64,000 nt of DNA, taken from Marinisporobacter sp. (GTDB taxonomy: Bacteria; Bacillota; Clostridia; Peptostreptococcales; Thermotaleaceae). The notes beneath the pieces were generated by a model that was not told the DNA's origin, made no database searches, and worked only from the letters and a program-made list of their open reading frames with translations. Position numbers and translations under genes: made by a program. Positions 33,751 through 43,274 of the stretch are shown piece by piece; positions within the stretch are counted from its first letter, which is position 1, and every line of letters starts with the position of its first letter. The stretch covers positions 62,001 to 126,000 of the forward strand of contig JAOARP010000053.1 of assembly GCA_025210525.1 (NCBI GenBank), in the 5' to 3' direction.

Positions 33751-34841
33751 TGCGTAAAATAATGATTTGCATTATATTAGTATTTACTTCTATGTTAAGT
33801 GCTTGTTCCTTTTCTTCTGATCAGGAAGCAAGTGCAGAAAAGAAAGCTGCAATTCCTGTAGAAGTACAAAATGTAAAATTAGATACGATAGAAGATAAAT
33901 ATTTCACGGTAGGTAGAATTGAAGCTTCCCACTCGGTTAATGTAAATAGTATTATTCAAGGCAAGGTTACGAAGGTTTTTGTAAAGCCTGGTGATGTGGT
34001 AAAAGAAGGGCAAGTTTTATATATGATTGAATCTGATGAAAATTTAAAGAATATAAAATTAAATTATGAACGTGCCCTAAATGATAAAAATATTGCCGAT
34101 AAGGTTTTTATAGAATCAGAAGTACAATTAAAAAGAATTCAAAAGCTTTATGAAAGTGGTGCTGAAAGCAAAGTTAATTTAGATCATACAGTTCTTAAAT
34201 TTGAACAAGATAAAGAATCTTTAAATATAGCCAACAAAGCACTTGAAACAGCATTAGATATTTATAATGTATTAAATGATAAGTATGTAATCAAAAGCCC
34301 TATAAATGGTTATGTATCTGTAGTAAATGTTAAAAATGGAGAAAATGCATCTTCTGAAAAAGTTATAAAAATCAATGGAAATTTAGGCAAAATAGTTAAG
34401 ATCAACATTCCAGAAGAATATATAAATAAAATTACACTAAATACAAAAGCCTATGTAGCCATTAATTCTTTAAATAAAACTTATGATGCTAATGTGATTG
34501 AAATTTCATCTGAAATCAATCAACAATCCGGGTTGTATCCAGTAAAGATTAAATTGAATGAAGAAAATTTAACAGATGGACTTTATGCAGAGATCAATTT
34601 AATTATAAATAGGGTTAAAAATCAAATTATGATTCCGAATAAAGCTATAATATTAAAGGCTAATGAAGCTTATGCTTATAAAATTGATGAAAATAAAAAA
34701 CCTGTAAAAACACAAGTTGTTATGGGCATTAAAAAAGATGATAAGGTACAAATTTTAAAGGGTCTTACTAAAGAAGATCTTATAATCGTAAAGGGACAAT
34801 CTTTCATAAATGATAATTCAGAGATTAAAATGATTAATTAA
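33750..34841 (+). CDS. RND efflux periplasmic adaptor (membrane fusion protein), lipoprotein
   Basis: 363 residues. A lipoprotein signal ends at Leu-Ser-Ala-Cys (about residue 19). A biotinyl-lipoyl domain is split by a helical hairpin (GKVTKVFVKPGDVVKEGQVL and ingy VVNVKNGENA half), with the hairpin at about 90-150, then a beta-barrel and a membrane-proximal domain. It links to the RND permease encoded just upstream and should be membrane-anchored outside the cell. Third gene of the MerR-controlled unit. Confidence 0.92.
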   Translation: MRKIMICIILVFTSMLSACSFSSDQEASAEKKAAIPVEVQNVKLDTIEDKYFTVGRIEASHSVNVNSIIQGKVTKVFVKPGDVVKEGQVLYMIESDENLKNIKLNYERALNDKNIADKVFIESEVQLKRIQKLYESGAESKVNLDHTVLKFEQDKESLNIANKALETALDIYNVLNDKYVIKSPINGYVSVVNVKNGENASSEKVIKINGNLGKIVKINIPEEYINKITLNTKAYVAINSLNKTYDANVIEISSEINQQSGLYPVKIKLNEENLTDGLYAEINLIINRVKNQIMIPNKAIILKANEAYAYKIDENKKPVKTQVVMGIKKDDKVQILKGLTKEDLIIVKGQSFINDNSEIKMIN

Positions 34842-34929
34842 ATATATATCAATATATATAACCGTATGATACACTAGTTTAAAAGCCAAAAATAAAACGT
34901 GATCAACCAATTAAAAGGGAGGAATCAAT

Positions 34930-35337
34930 ATGGACGAAAAATATGTTGTGATTATTCAGTGTGATATTGCACATAGAAGATGTAGTGGTTTTGCCTGTAC
35001 GGATACTTTTTATAATAAAGAAGGAATGTTTGAAAACTATGAGGAGAATACAAAGTATATTTCCTTTACCTGTGGAGGCTGTTGTGGAAAAGGGATAGCA
35101 GCAAAATTAGAACATTTTGCAAGAAGATGTAGGAAAGTTAATATAAATAAAGATGAGGTTGTGATCCATCTGTCTTCTTGTATGGTAACAGATAATCATC
35201 ACTATGATCGATGTCCTCATGTTGAATATATTAAAAGTATTGTCCTAAAAAAAGGATATAAAAATATAATAGAAGGATCATATTTAAGTAAAAATGCAAC
35301 AAAGAAAAGAGAAAAAGGAATATATACTTCTTACTAA
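34930..35337 (+). CDS. CGGC-domain protein
   Basis: 135 residues. The motif Cys-Gly-Gly-Cys-Cys-Gly-Lys-Gly (about residue 49) and additional Cys residues (CSGFAC near 18-23; SSCMVTDNHHYDRCPH near 83-98) define the CGGC family, thought to bind metal. Start behind AAGGGAGG. Small, cytoplasmic, no membrane segment. It follows the efflux operon by 88 bp without a clear terminator between, so co-transcription is possible. Function unknown. Confidence 0.85.
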   Translation: MDEKYVVIIQCDIAHRRCSGFACTDTFYNKEGMFENYEENTKYISFTCGGCCGKGIAAKLEHFARRCRKVNINKDEVVIHLSSCMVTDNHHYDRCPHVEYIKSIVLKKGYKNIIEGSYLSKNATKKREKGIYTSY

Positions 35338-35347
35338 AAAATAGATC

Positions 35348-35382
35348 AGTTCCTATCTTCATAGAAGGTAGGAATTGTTTAA
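35348..35382 (+). terminator. Terminator after the CGGC gene
   Basis: AGTTCCTATCTTC pairs with GAAGGTAGGAATT around ATA. The T-run is weak. Confidence 0.65.
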
Positions 35383-35430
35383 TATTGTACTTTTGAAAGA
35401 TATATTCGAAATTCCTCTGTATGTATTCAT

Positions 35431-35454
35431 TTACAAAAATTATAAATTTTGTAA
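35431..35454. promoter_or_regulatory. Inverted repeat upstream of the YfcC transporter
   Basis: TTACAAAA and TTTTGTAA are separated by 8 bp, about 40 bp before the transporter gene. A plausible operator; the binding protein is unknown. Confidence 0.4.
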
Positions 35455-35492
35455 TAATGGTATTGATACAAAAAATAACTAGGAGGGATTTT

Positions 35493-37166
35493 ATGACTTC
35501 AGAAGCAAAGACAAAAATGAGGAACAAATGGCAGATGCCAGATACGTATGTGATTATCTTTTTTATTGTTGTACTTGCAGCGGTACTTACGTATATTGTG
35601 CCTACAGGAAGATTTGAAATATTTTATGATGTTTTAGGTCAAGATGGTGAAGCAATTGTTAGGGTAGCAGATAATGCAAAAGAAACGGTGCAAATAGATG
35701 GTAATGACTATACCATTGATGCTACAGGGGATAAGACCTATGTTTTTAAAGGGGAAGAAGAAGTAGGAGCTATTAAGAAGTCAAAAGCAAAATCCTTTGA
35801 GTATTCAGAGGGCGGCGTATATAAGTTTAAGGTAGTACAAATTTATGGAAACTACATAACAGAAGGAAATAAAACAAGAATCAAATTGTTTGAAAAAGGT
35901 GGGGGGTTAGGATTTTTAAATTATGTATATGAAGGATTCTGTTCAGGGGATAAATGGGGATCAGCTGTAGGGGTTATGGCATTTATCCTTGTAGTTGGTG
36001 GTGCCTTTGGTATTGTACTAAAGACAGGCGCTATCGAAACTGGAATTATGCATATTATATCTAAGACAAAAGGATATGAAATAGCTATTATTCCTATACT
36101 ATTTTTCTTGTTTTCTTTAGGAGGAGCTGTTTTTGGTATGGGAGAAGAAACTATACCATTTGTCATGATCTTAGCACCTGTTATGGTAGCATTAGGATAC
36201 GATTCAATTGTTGCGGTAATGGTTAGCTATATAGCAACCCAAATTGGATTTGCCACATCATGGATGAATCCATTTAGTGTTGCTATTGCTCAAGGGGTTG
36301 CAGGAATTCAAGTTGGTTCAGGAAATATGTTTAGAATTGTTATGTGGATAACCTTTACCATATTAGGAGCAGCTTATACAATGATCTATGCAACAAAAAT
36401 TAAGAAAAATCCGCAAAGCTCCCTTGCTTATGAAACAGATGCATTTTTTAGAAAAGACTTAGAGAAAGATAAGGATCATCAAACTGATTTTGGTATAGGG
36501 CATGCATTAGTTGTTATTACGTTAGCCCTTGGAATGGCTTGGATTATTTGGGGTGTTAATGTACATGAATATTATCTTCCTGAAATTGCAACAGTGTTCT
36601 TTACTATAGGATTGGTTTCAGGGATTATAGGAATTCTTTTTAAATTAAACAATATGAGAGTAAATGATATTGCTTCTTCCTTTAGAAAGGGTGCAGAAGA
36701 TTTAGTTGGTGCGGCTATGGTTGTTGGTATGGCTAAGGGGATTATTCTTGTATTAGGTGGTACTGGTGCAGGAAATGAAACGGTACTGAATACTATTTTA
36801 AGTGGAATGGCAAATGCTTTAAGTGGTATATCACCTACTATCGCTGCTTGTGTAATGTACATATTCCAATCTGTAGTTAATTTCTTTGTTGTATCAGGTT
36901 CAGGACAAGCGGCACTTACTATGCCACTAATGGCTCCTCTTGCTCAATTAATAGGGGTTACAAAGCAGGTTGCAGTACTTGCATTCCAATTAGGAGACGG
37001 TTTTACAAACTGTGTAGTACCTACAGCTGCAACTCTTATGGGAGTACTTGCTATTGCAAGACTTGAATGGGTAAAATGGTTGAAGTTCCAAATTAAAATG
37101 CAATTGATGCTGTTTATAGGATCTATAGGATTCATCGTTACAGCTGTGTTAATCGGATACAATTAA
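35493..37166 (+). CDS. YfcC-family basic amino acid / C4-dicarboxylate-type transporter
   Basis: 557 residues from ATG behind AGGAGGG; a longer upstream frame is rejected. Twelve or so membrane segments are present, with a hydrophilic insertion at about residues 45-135 between TM1 and TM2, presumably extracytoplasmic. FGMGEETIPF and VVSGSGQAALTMPLMAPLAQ are hallmark segments of the YfcC / arginine-ornithine antiporter-like (DcuC-related) family. Substrate not resolvable. Monocistronic, with its own terminator. Confidence 0.88.
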   Translation: MTSEAKTKMRNKWQMPDTYVIIFFIVVLAAVLTYIVPTGRFEIFYDVLGQDGEAIVRVADNAKETVQIDGNDYTIDATGDKTYVFKGEEEVGAIKKSKAKSFEYSEGGVYKFKVVQIYGNYITEGNKTRIKLFEKGGGLGFLNYVYEGFCSGDKWGSAVGVMAFILVVGGAFGIVLKTGAIETGIMHIISKTKGYEIAIIPILFFLFSLGGAVFGMGEETIPFVMILAPVMVALGYDSIVAVMVSYIATQIGFATSWMNPFSVAIAQGVAGIQVGSGNMFRIVMWITFTILGAAYTMIYATKIKKNPQSSLAYETDAFFRKDLEKDKDHQTDFGIGHALVVITLALGMAWIIWGVNVHEYYLPEIATVFFTIGLVSGIIGILFKLNNMRVNDIASSFRKGAEDLVGAAMVVGMAKGIILVLGGTGAGNETVLNTILSGMANALSGISPTIAACVMYIFQSVVNFFVVSGSGQAALTMPLMAPLAQLIGVTKQVAVLAFQLGDGFTNCVVPTAATLMGVLAIARLEWVKWLKFQIKMQLMLFIGSIGFIVTAVLIGYN

Positions 37167-37189
37167 GATTTATATTAAGTTAAGTGTTT

Positions 37190-37235
37190 AGCTTAAAAGG
37201 GTAACAACAAAAAGTTACCTTTTTAAGCTTTTATT
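37190..37235 (+). terminator. Terminator after the YfcC gene
   Basis: AGCTTAAAAGGGTAAC pairs with GTTACCTTTTTAAGCT and is followed by TTTATTATTTT. Confidence 0.9.
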
Positions 37236-37398
37236 ATTTTGGAGAAAGAGCTATATGAAAGCTAAACGGTTATAGGATTGGAAAGAATTGTAGTCGTACA
37301 AAAGATTTGATGATAAACTGATAGTAGGAATATCTTACTAATAGTATGATTTGTACCTGTATATGAGAAATAATTGAACGAATAGGAGGATATAAACT

Positions 37399-39984
37399 AT
37401 GGATCATAAAGACGTAACAATTGTTGTATCTGGAGATATATGTATTAATTCCCTTCAATGGATAACCCACCCTCAAAATAATGATGGATTAAACTGGGAA
37501 ACCTATATGAATATGCATCATGTTTTAAAACCTGGAGAAGCTTTATTATTAGCTAAAATTGTAGCTTTGGCAACGGATGCATCTGTACGCTCCCCTGAAA
37601 TAAGATATATAGAATCAGATTTACCGAAGGAATTTCTTCGTTCTAATGCTAGATTAGATTTATTTCCTGTCTCTCCTAATGAGAAAGATAAAAATAAAGT
37701 TTATCGAATTAAAGAATTTATGGGATTTACAGGTCCCTCATCTAGTAAACCTAAATTATTACCTATTCAGGATGATGATGAAAATGCAGATATTGTTATT
37801 TTAGATGATGATAATAATGGTTTTAATTCTAATGAAGCGTTTTGGCCATTGGCGATAAAATCATCTAAAAAATCACCGATTCTCCTGTATAAACTGAATA
37901 ATCCTATTTCATCTAGTAAGCTTTGGAAACATATAGAAAATTTTCATCTTGAAAATACGATTGTTGTGGTCAATGGAGATGATTTACGTTCAAAGGGTGT
38001 GAACATTAGTAAAGGTCTTTCTTGGGAAAGAACTTCTCAGGATTTTGTTTGGCAAATCAATAACAATCCAAATCTTGCTTTTCTTGCAAAATGTCATCAT
38101 GTTATAGTACCTTTTGGATTGGAAGGGGCTATTTATTATAGAAATGATGGGGTTAAGTCTGGATCTCGTTTATATTTTCTTCCTTATGAATTTGAAGGAG
38201 GATTTAAAAAAGATACTCAGGGAAAAATGTATGGATTAACTTCTTGTTTTGTTGCAGGACTTGCACGTAGCATGGTTGCTTCAAAAAATCATAAAAATAA
38301 GAAGCTTTCTCATTGGATAGGAAAAGGAATTAGAGAAGGAATTGTTGCGACACAAAAATATTTTATTGGTGGTTTTGGTAAAGATATAGAAGGATCTCTT
38401 TTTCCTAAAGCTTCTATATTTGTTGAAGGGGAAAATAACTTTATATACAAAGAGTATGTACAGGATGTGAAAATCCCTAATTTATCTGATATAAATGGTT
38501 ATTCTCGTTGGTATATCCTTGAAGAGAAAAGTACGGCAAATTTAGCAGAAATAGCTTATGATATTGTTAAAAATGGGGAAAGGAAAGTGTTGAGATTTAT
38601 TCCTAGTGCTCAGTTTGGAAAATTAAAAACCGTAGACCGAACAGAAATCGAAAGTTATAGAAGTATTAAAAACCTCATGTGGGAATATATTTCCACAAGG
38701 AATACAGTTCGTCCGTTGTCTATTTCTGTATTTGGAACGCCTGGATCAGGAAAATCCTTTGGTATTATGGAGATTGCAGCAAGCATTGCACCCAATCTTA
38801 TAAGACCTTTAAACTTTAATTTATCTCAGTTTCATACCGTATCAGAACTAGGCAATGCTTTTCATAAAGTAAGAGATCTTTCTTTGGAAGGAAAAATACC
38901 TTTAGTATTTTTTGATGAATTTGACTCTAATTTTGAAGGAAACTTAGGATGGCTAAAATATTTTCTTGCACCTATGCAAGATGGGGCTTTTAGAGAAGGG
39001 GATGCTATTCATCCTATTGGAAAAGCTATTTTCGTATTTGCGGGAGGAACAAGTAGTACTTTTAAAGAGTTTTGTGGAGAAGATATTATGGATGAAGAAG
39101 AACAAAAGCAATTTAAAAAATCCTTTAAAAGTTCTAAAGGGCCTGATTTTATTAGTCGTCTTAGAGGTTATGTAAATATTTTAGGACCAAATCAAGTGAA
39201 TGGAAAACAGGATCAATTGTTTATTATCCGAAGAGCTATGCTACTACGTTCCTTATTAGAGCGTAAAGAGCCCCATCTTATCAATGAAAAGGGAGAAGCT
39301 CAAATTGATAATGGTGTATTAAGAGCACTTCTTAAGATTCCAAGATATAAGCATGAATCAAGATCTATGGAAGCAATCCTTGAAATGAGTATGTTAACGC
39401 AAGCGAAGAAATGGGAACAATCCCATTTACCATCTAGAGAGCAGCTAAAGCTTCATGTAGATGAAGATCAGTTTTTACGCCATTTAATGCACGATGCATT
39501 TTTTAGTGAGAAGATTGAAAGTCTTGCAAAGGCTATTCATGAAAAATATATTCGATTAAATAAAGAGAACAAAAACATAGATAGGGAGTTTATAGCTCCT
39601 TGGGACGAGCTTAGTGAAGATCTTAAAAGCTCTAATCTTGATTATGCAAAGCATATTCCTGGAGCTTTACTTAAAATTAATTATGATGTGGTATCTGTTA
39701 AAGAAACACCTGAATTTAGTCCATTTACAGAAAGTGAATTAGATATTTTAGCTAGCTATGAACATACCCGTTGGTGCCTTCATAGAAAAGAAAATGGCTG
39801 GATTCGTGGAGATATAAAGGATATTAAGAAAAAAACAGACCCTTCACTTGTTCCTTGGGATGCATTACCTGATGTGAAGAAGCATAAAGTATCTCAAATG
39901 GTTAAGATTTGGCCAGAAATATTGTCTAATGCAAACTTTAAAATAGAACCATTAAAATTTTCATCTGACAACGGTGAAGGTTAA
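37399..39984 (+). CDS. AAA+ ATPase with C-terminal RyR domain
   Basis: 861 residues, no membrane segments. The N-terminal 390 residues have an alpha/beta pattern reminiscent of ribokinase-like folds (IVVSGDICINS opening; VVVNGDDLRSKGVNISKGLS; VIVPFGLEGAIYY). The AAA+ core (about 430-650) has Walker A GTPGSGKS at about 446-453 and Walker B VFFDEFDS at about 505. Residues about 775-850 match the ryanodine-receptor RyR repeat (YEHTRWCLHRKENGWIRGD, then PSLVPWDALPD). RyR domains in bacteria accompany nucleotide-signal and conflict proteins. Start behind AGGAGG. The biological role is unknown. Confidence 0.82.
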   Translation: MDHKDVTIVVSGDICINSLQWITHPQNNDGLNWETYMNMHHVLKPGEALLLAKIVALATDASVRSPEIRYIESDLPKEFLRSNARLDLFPVSPNEKDKNKVYRIKEFMGFTGPSSSKPKLLPIQDDDENADIVILDDDNNGFNSNEAFWPLAIKSSKKSPILLYKLNNPISSSKLWKHIENFHLENTIVVVNGDDLRSKGVNISKGLSWERTSQDFVWQINNNPNLAFLAKCHHVIVPFGLEGAIYYRNDGVKSGSRLYFLPYEFEGGFKKDTQGKMYGLTSCFVAGLARSMVASKNHKNKKLSHWIGKGIREGIVATQKYFIGGFGKDIEGSLFPKASIFVEGENNFIYKEYVQDVKIPNLSDINGYSRWYILEEKSTANLAEIAYDIVKNGERKVLRFIPSAQFGKLKTVDRTEIESYRSIKNLMWEYISTRNTVRPLSISVFGTPGSGKSFGIMEIAASIAPNLIRPLNFNLSQFHTVSELGNAFHKVRDLSLEGKIPLVFFDEFDSNFEGNLGWLKYFLAPMQDGAFREGDAIHPIGKAIFVFAGGTSSTFKEFCGEDIMDEEEQKQFKKSFKSSKGPDFISRLRGYVNILGPNQVNGKQDQLFIIRRAMLLRSLLERKEPHLINEKGEAQIDNGVLRALLKIPRYKHESRSMEAILEMSMLTQAKKWEQSHLPSREQLKLHVDEDQFLRHLMHDAFFSEKIESLAKAIHEKYIRLNKENKNIDREFIAPWDELSEDLKSSNLDYAKHIPGALLKINYDVVSVKETPEFSPFTESELDILASYEHTRWCLHRKENGWIRGDIKDIKKKTDPSLVPWDALPDVKKHKVSQMVKIWPEILSNANFKIEPLKFSSDNGEG

Positions 39985-40062
39985 AAGTGATTGGCAGATG
40001 ATTGAATGGGTATTATAAGAAAGAAGAATATATCCATCCTGTAGAAGTGGAGTGAAGATCAT

Positions 40063-40170
40063 ATGTCCAAGAAAAAATGCTGTGGCAAGTGGAAAACAAA
40101 GGGCAAATATTGTAAAAAATGCCCTTTGATAACAGATGAAAAAAAGAAGAAAAAAGATAAAAAGAAATAG
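40063..40170 (+). CDS. 35-residue Cys/Lys-rich mini-protein
   Basis: Too short for most gene finders. The ATG lies after a GGAG site and encodes MSKKKCCGKWKTKGKYCKKC followed by a Lys-rich tail. The Cys-Cys-x(n)-Cys-x2-Cys pattern suggests a tiny zinc ribbon or knuckle, and the basic tail could bind nucleic acid. It lies 78 bp after the AAA-RyR gene and before a terminator, so it is probably in the same transcript. Confidence 0.65.
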   Translation: MSKKKCCGKWKTKGKYCKKCPLITDEKKKKKDKKK

Positions 40171-40220
40171 ATAAGGTAGAAAGCCTTTTTAGGCTGAGAA
40201 ACAAGTCTTAAAAAATAAAA

Positions 40221-40260
40221 ATGCCCTAAAGGAAAATTTATTTTCTTTAGGGTATTTTTC
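40221..40260 (+). terminator. Terminator after the AAA-RyR unit
   Basis: ATGCCCTAAAG pairs with CTTTAGGGTAT across an AT loop and is followed by T5. Confidence 0.88.
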
Positions 40261-40422
40261 TAATTTAAAGGTAGAAAAAATGGAAAAGTAGAACCTTGTG
40301 ATTTCTGTGATTTTACTTTAATATAACCATTTTGTTTCGAGCTAATCTTCCTTGCAAGATATAATCCTAAACCTACTCCTTCTTCATCCTGGGTACCTTC
40401 TCTCTTATAAAATTTTTAAAAG
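40260..40422 (-). pseudogene. Histidine-kinase C-terminal remnant
   Basis: The minus strand encodes KFYKREGTQDEEGVGLGLYL followed by about 30 residues ending FLPLN and TAG. This is the F-box and G2 box end of a sensor-kinase ATPase domain. No upstream coding continues, so only the last 55 or so codons survive. Its loss may be linked to arrival of the neighbouring multicopper oxidase or AAA-RyR gene. Confidence 0.85.
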
Positions 40423-40610
40423 ATATTGTGAAATTCCTTTTCTTGTACACTACAATTTGTATTATAAAGGATACTTCTTACAATTCTGTGGCGATTTGTA
40501 TCTTTTTTGGTTTGTACTATCACTTTTTGAGATAAGATTCATAATATATAAATGAGAAAAGTGGACATACACTTAAAAATAAATATTTATAATAAAAGGA
40601 GGCGATAGGG

Positions 40611-42833
40611 GTGACAAAACCGTTAAATCCAAACATCATCCCTAAATATATTAATCAATTATTTATTCTCCCTGTATTTAAACCTACGATTGTAAAAGAT
40701 CCAATTACAGGTGAAGATATAAGTCATAACTATACAATTAGTATGACTCAATTTATGCAACAGATCCTTCCACCTATGTTTCCTATGACAACTGTCTGGG
40801 GATTTGAAGGTAATGTGAAAGATCCATGTATAGGTGAAATTTCTTGTTTTCGTAGTAGTCCAGGTCCCACCTTTGAAGCTGTTCGAGATATACCTGTCAA
40901 TGTGCAGTGGGTAAATAACATTACTGGACCGAATTTGTTTGCGGTAGATCCTACTTTGCATTGGGCAAACCCTAATAATATACCAAGACCAATACCACCA
41001 TTTTTGCCATTCCCTCCAGGATATCCTTTAGCACAGAGCCCAGTTCCTCTTGTTGTACATCTGCATGGAGCAGAGGTTAGATCTGATTCAGATGGGCATC
41101 CAGATTCATGGTTTACAGCTGGAGAAGAAAAAAAAGGTCCAGCATTTTTAAAGTCTCGCTATACCTACCAAAACACACAGGAGCCAACTACCCTTTGGTA
41201 TCATGATCATGCATTAGGAACCACACGTCTTGGTGTATATGCAGGTCTTGCTGGAGCCTATCTACTAAGAGATCCAAACAATAAAATATCTCCACTTCTT
41301 CCAAGTGGACCCTATGAAATTCCTATAGTTATTCAGGACCGTTCATTTAATGAAGATGGTTCATTATTGTTTCCTAGCAATGGTGTTGTTCCTGATGTTC
41401 ATCCCTATTGGCGTCCTGCATTTATAGGTAATACTATTATGGTTAATGGAAAGGTATGGCCTAATTTGAATGTGGAGCGTAGACAATACCGATTTAGGGT
41501 GATTAATGGATCTAATACTCGAACCTATAACCTGAAGCTTTCAAATAATCAGTCCTTTATTCAGATTGGTTCTGACGGAGGTTTTCTACCTTTCCCTGTG
41601 ACGATGACTGAACTGTTAATTGCACCAGCAGAGCGTGCTGATATCTTGATTGATTTTTCTGTGTTAGAGCAAGGAACAACTATTATTATGACGAATGATG
41701 CTCCTGCTCCTTTTCCAAATGGTAGAGTACCAGATCCGGATACTGTTGGACAAATTATGCAGTTCACTGTACTTGATACATCTGAAGTACCACCAAGTAA
41801 ACTTCCAGCAGAGTTGAATAAAATACCTGTATTGACTCCAGATGTGCCCAAAAAGGTCTTAACCCTGAATGTAGTAGCTAGAGCACCTAGAAATCCTCTT
41901 GAATTATTGTTGGATGGGCAGGTATGGGGGGCTCAGATTTCAGAGCTGCCTATAGTAGGATCAACGGTGGAGTGGGAAATTGTGAATCTCACGGGTGGCG
42001 CCCATCCTATCCACATACACTTGATACAGTTCCAAGTTTTAAATCGTCAGAAATTTGATAATACAAAATACAGTGAAGAATGGATCAAACTTAATGGGGA
42101 ACCTCCTCTTCAACATCCAACCATATCATTGCCTGTTGAACCTTTCCTGGAAGGTAACCCCATTGATCCACCACCCAATGAACGTGGATGGAAAGATACT
42201 GTTTTAATGATGCCAGGGCAAGTCACTAGACTTAAACTTCGCTGGGCACCACAGGATGCTAATCCTAAAAAAGTTAAGCCAGGGGAAAATTTATTTCCAT
42301 TTGATCCTACCTTTGGTCCTGGATATGTATGGCATTGTCATATTATAGACCATGAAGATAATGAAATGATGAGACCACTCAAGGTCATTGATTGTCCTAT
42401 TCCTGTAGCAAATCCCCAGTCGTGTTGTCAAGCTATAGTGGAAGGAAGGACCCAATTAGTTCCTCCTGCATTAAAAGATGAACCTATTGTTCATGAAAAT
42501 AGAGTCTATGCAGAAATTGAAAAGGTATGTCCTGAAAAAGTTATTATCAGCGGATTTATTCGTCGGACTATCACCTATACAGCCCTTTTGGACAATGGAA
42601 TTGAAAAAGAAAAAGAAATTGTAGATGATATTCCTTTCCAGTGCGCAATTGATAGAGAAGATGCTAACGAAGGTGATGAATTTAGAATTACAGGTACAAC
42701 ACTGTTATGTGAAGTTTTTGCCAAGACCCAAAATTTTGGAACATCACCTCTTGTGGATAAACCATTAGCTTACAAATTTGTGGAAAAGGACATTGTTAAA
42801 GTTTGTATTAGAAAAGGTTGTGTGACTGGCTAG
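40611..42833 (+). CDS. Multicopper oxidase (CotA-like) with C-terminal SPOCS/DUF3794 domain
   Basis: 740 residues from GTG behind AAAGGAGG. All copper ligands are present: His150/His152 (HLHG), His198/His200 (HDH), His465/468/470 (HPIHIH), then His575-Cys576-His577, His581 and axial Met586, spaced as in CotA laccase. No signal peptide, as in spore-coat laccases. Residues about 615-740 form an extra domain with SPOCS features (KVIISGFIRRTITYTA; DIPFQCAID) and Cys clusters, which should anchor it in the spore coat or exosporium. Oxidation of phenolics or Mn(II) is possible. The fusion is uncommon in my knowledge. Confidence 0.9.
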   Translation: MTKPLNPNIIPKYINQLFILPVFKPTIVKDPITGEDISHNYTISMTQFMQQILPPMFPMTTVWGFEGNVKDPCIGEISCFRSSPGPTFEAVRDIPVNVQWVNNITGPNLFAVDPTLHWANPNNIPRPIPPFLPFPPGYPLAQSPVPLVVHLHGAEVRSDSDGHPDSWFTAGEEKKGPAFLKSRYTYQNTQEPTTLWYHDHALGTTRLGVYAGLAGAYLLRDPNNKISPLLPSGPYEIPIVIQDRSFNEDGSLLFPSNGVVPDVHPYWRPAFIGNTIMVNGKVWPNLNVERRQYRFRVINGSNTRTYNLKLSNNQSFIQIGSDGGFLPFPVTMTELLIAPAERADILIDFSVLEQGTTIIMTNDAPAPFPNGRVPDPDTVGQIMQFTVLDTSEVPPSKLPAELNKIPVLTPDVPKKVLTLNVVARAPRNPLELLLDGQVWGAQISELPIVGSTVEWEIVNLTGGAHPIHIHLIQFQVLNRQKFDNTKYSEEWIKLNGEPPLQHPTISLPVEPFLEGNPIDPPPNERGWKDTVLMMPGQVTRLKLRWAPQDANPKKVKPGENLFPFDPTFGPGYVWHCHIIDHEDNEMMRPLKVIDCPIPVANPQSCCQAIVEGRTQLVPPALKDEPIVHENRVYAEIEKVCPEKVIISGFIRRTITYTALLDNGIEKEKEIVDDIPFQCAIDREDANEGDEFRITGTTLLCEVFAKTQNFGTSPLVDKPLAYKFVEKDIVKVCIRKGCVTG

Positions 42834-42877
42834 TTTAGATAGCACAACATGTCAGACTAATAGTAGTATAGTTTATG

Positions 42878-42904
42878 AGGAGAGTAAGCATACTCTCCTT
42901 TTTG
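42878..42904 (+). terminator. Terminator after the multicopper oxidase
   Basis: AGGAGAGTA, loop AGCA, TACTCTCCT, T5. Confidence 0.9.
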
Positions 42905-43258
42905 AGTTGAATAATTGCTGATACATTAGATACGGTGATTTGGCGCAGCTGAGCAAGGTTATGTAATTTAAAGGGGCGAAATATTTTTCACTTGAGTCTC
43001 TTGGGAGTTGGCCACTGGTTTCTGGTATAATTACATTGCTCATTGATCCAAACAGCCTTGGTAAAAATACTATAGGAGTATTATGTTTAGTTTACTTTAA
43101 TAATAAAGAAGATACTTATAAAATATTTCTTTGGAGTCGAAGGAAAATAGTTTTTTTATGTTATAGAGATTTTGTAGTTAGTTGTGAAGGGGTTTAAAAA
43201 AGAATTTATATAAAAATTTTAGAGAGAAAAATAGTATTTAATGCGTAGTAATATATGG
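42905..43258. other. Intergenic region before the ECF sigma operon
   Basis: About 350 bp. A start-less open frame (about 42970-43197) with a hydrophobic stretch is present but has no ribosome binding site and no recognisable relative. The region may hold a decayed gene and the sigma-dependent promoter of the next operon. Confidence 0.4.
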
Positions 43259-43274
43259 AAGGAGGATGAGTCGT

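Noticed and set aside
42970..43197. Start-less open frame of about 75 codons with a hydrophobic middle
   Set aside because: No start codon, no ribosome binding site and no recognisable relative; could be a decayed gene but cannot be supported.
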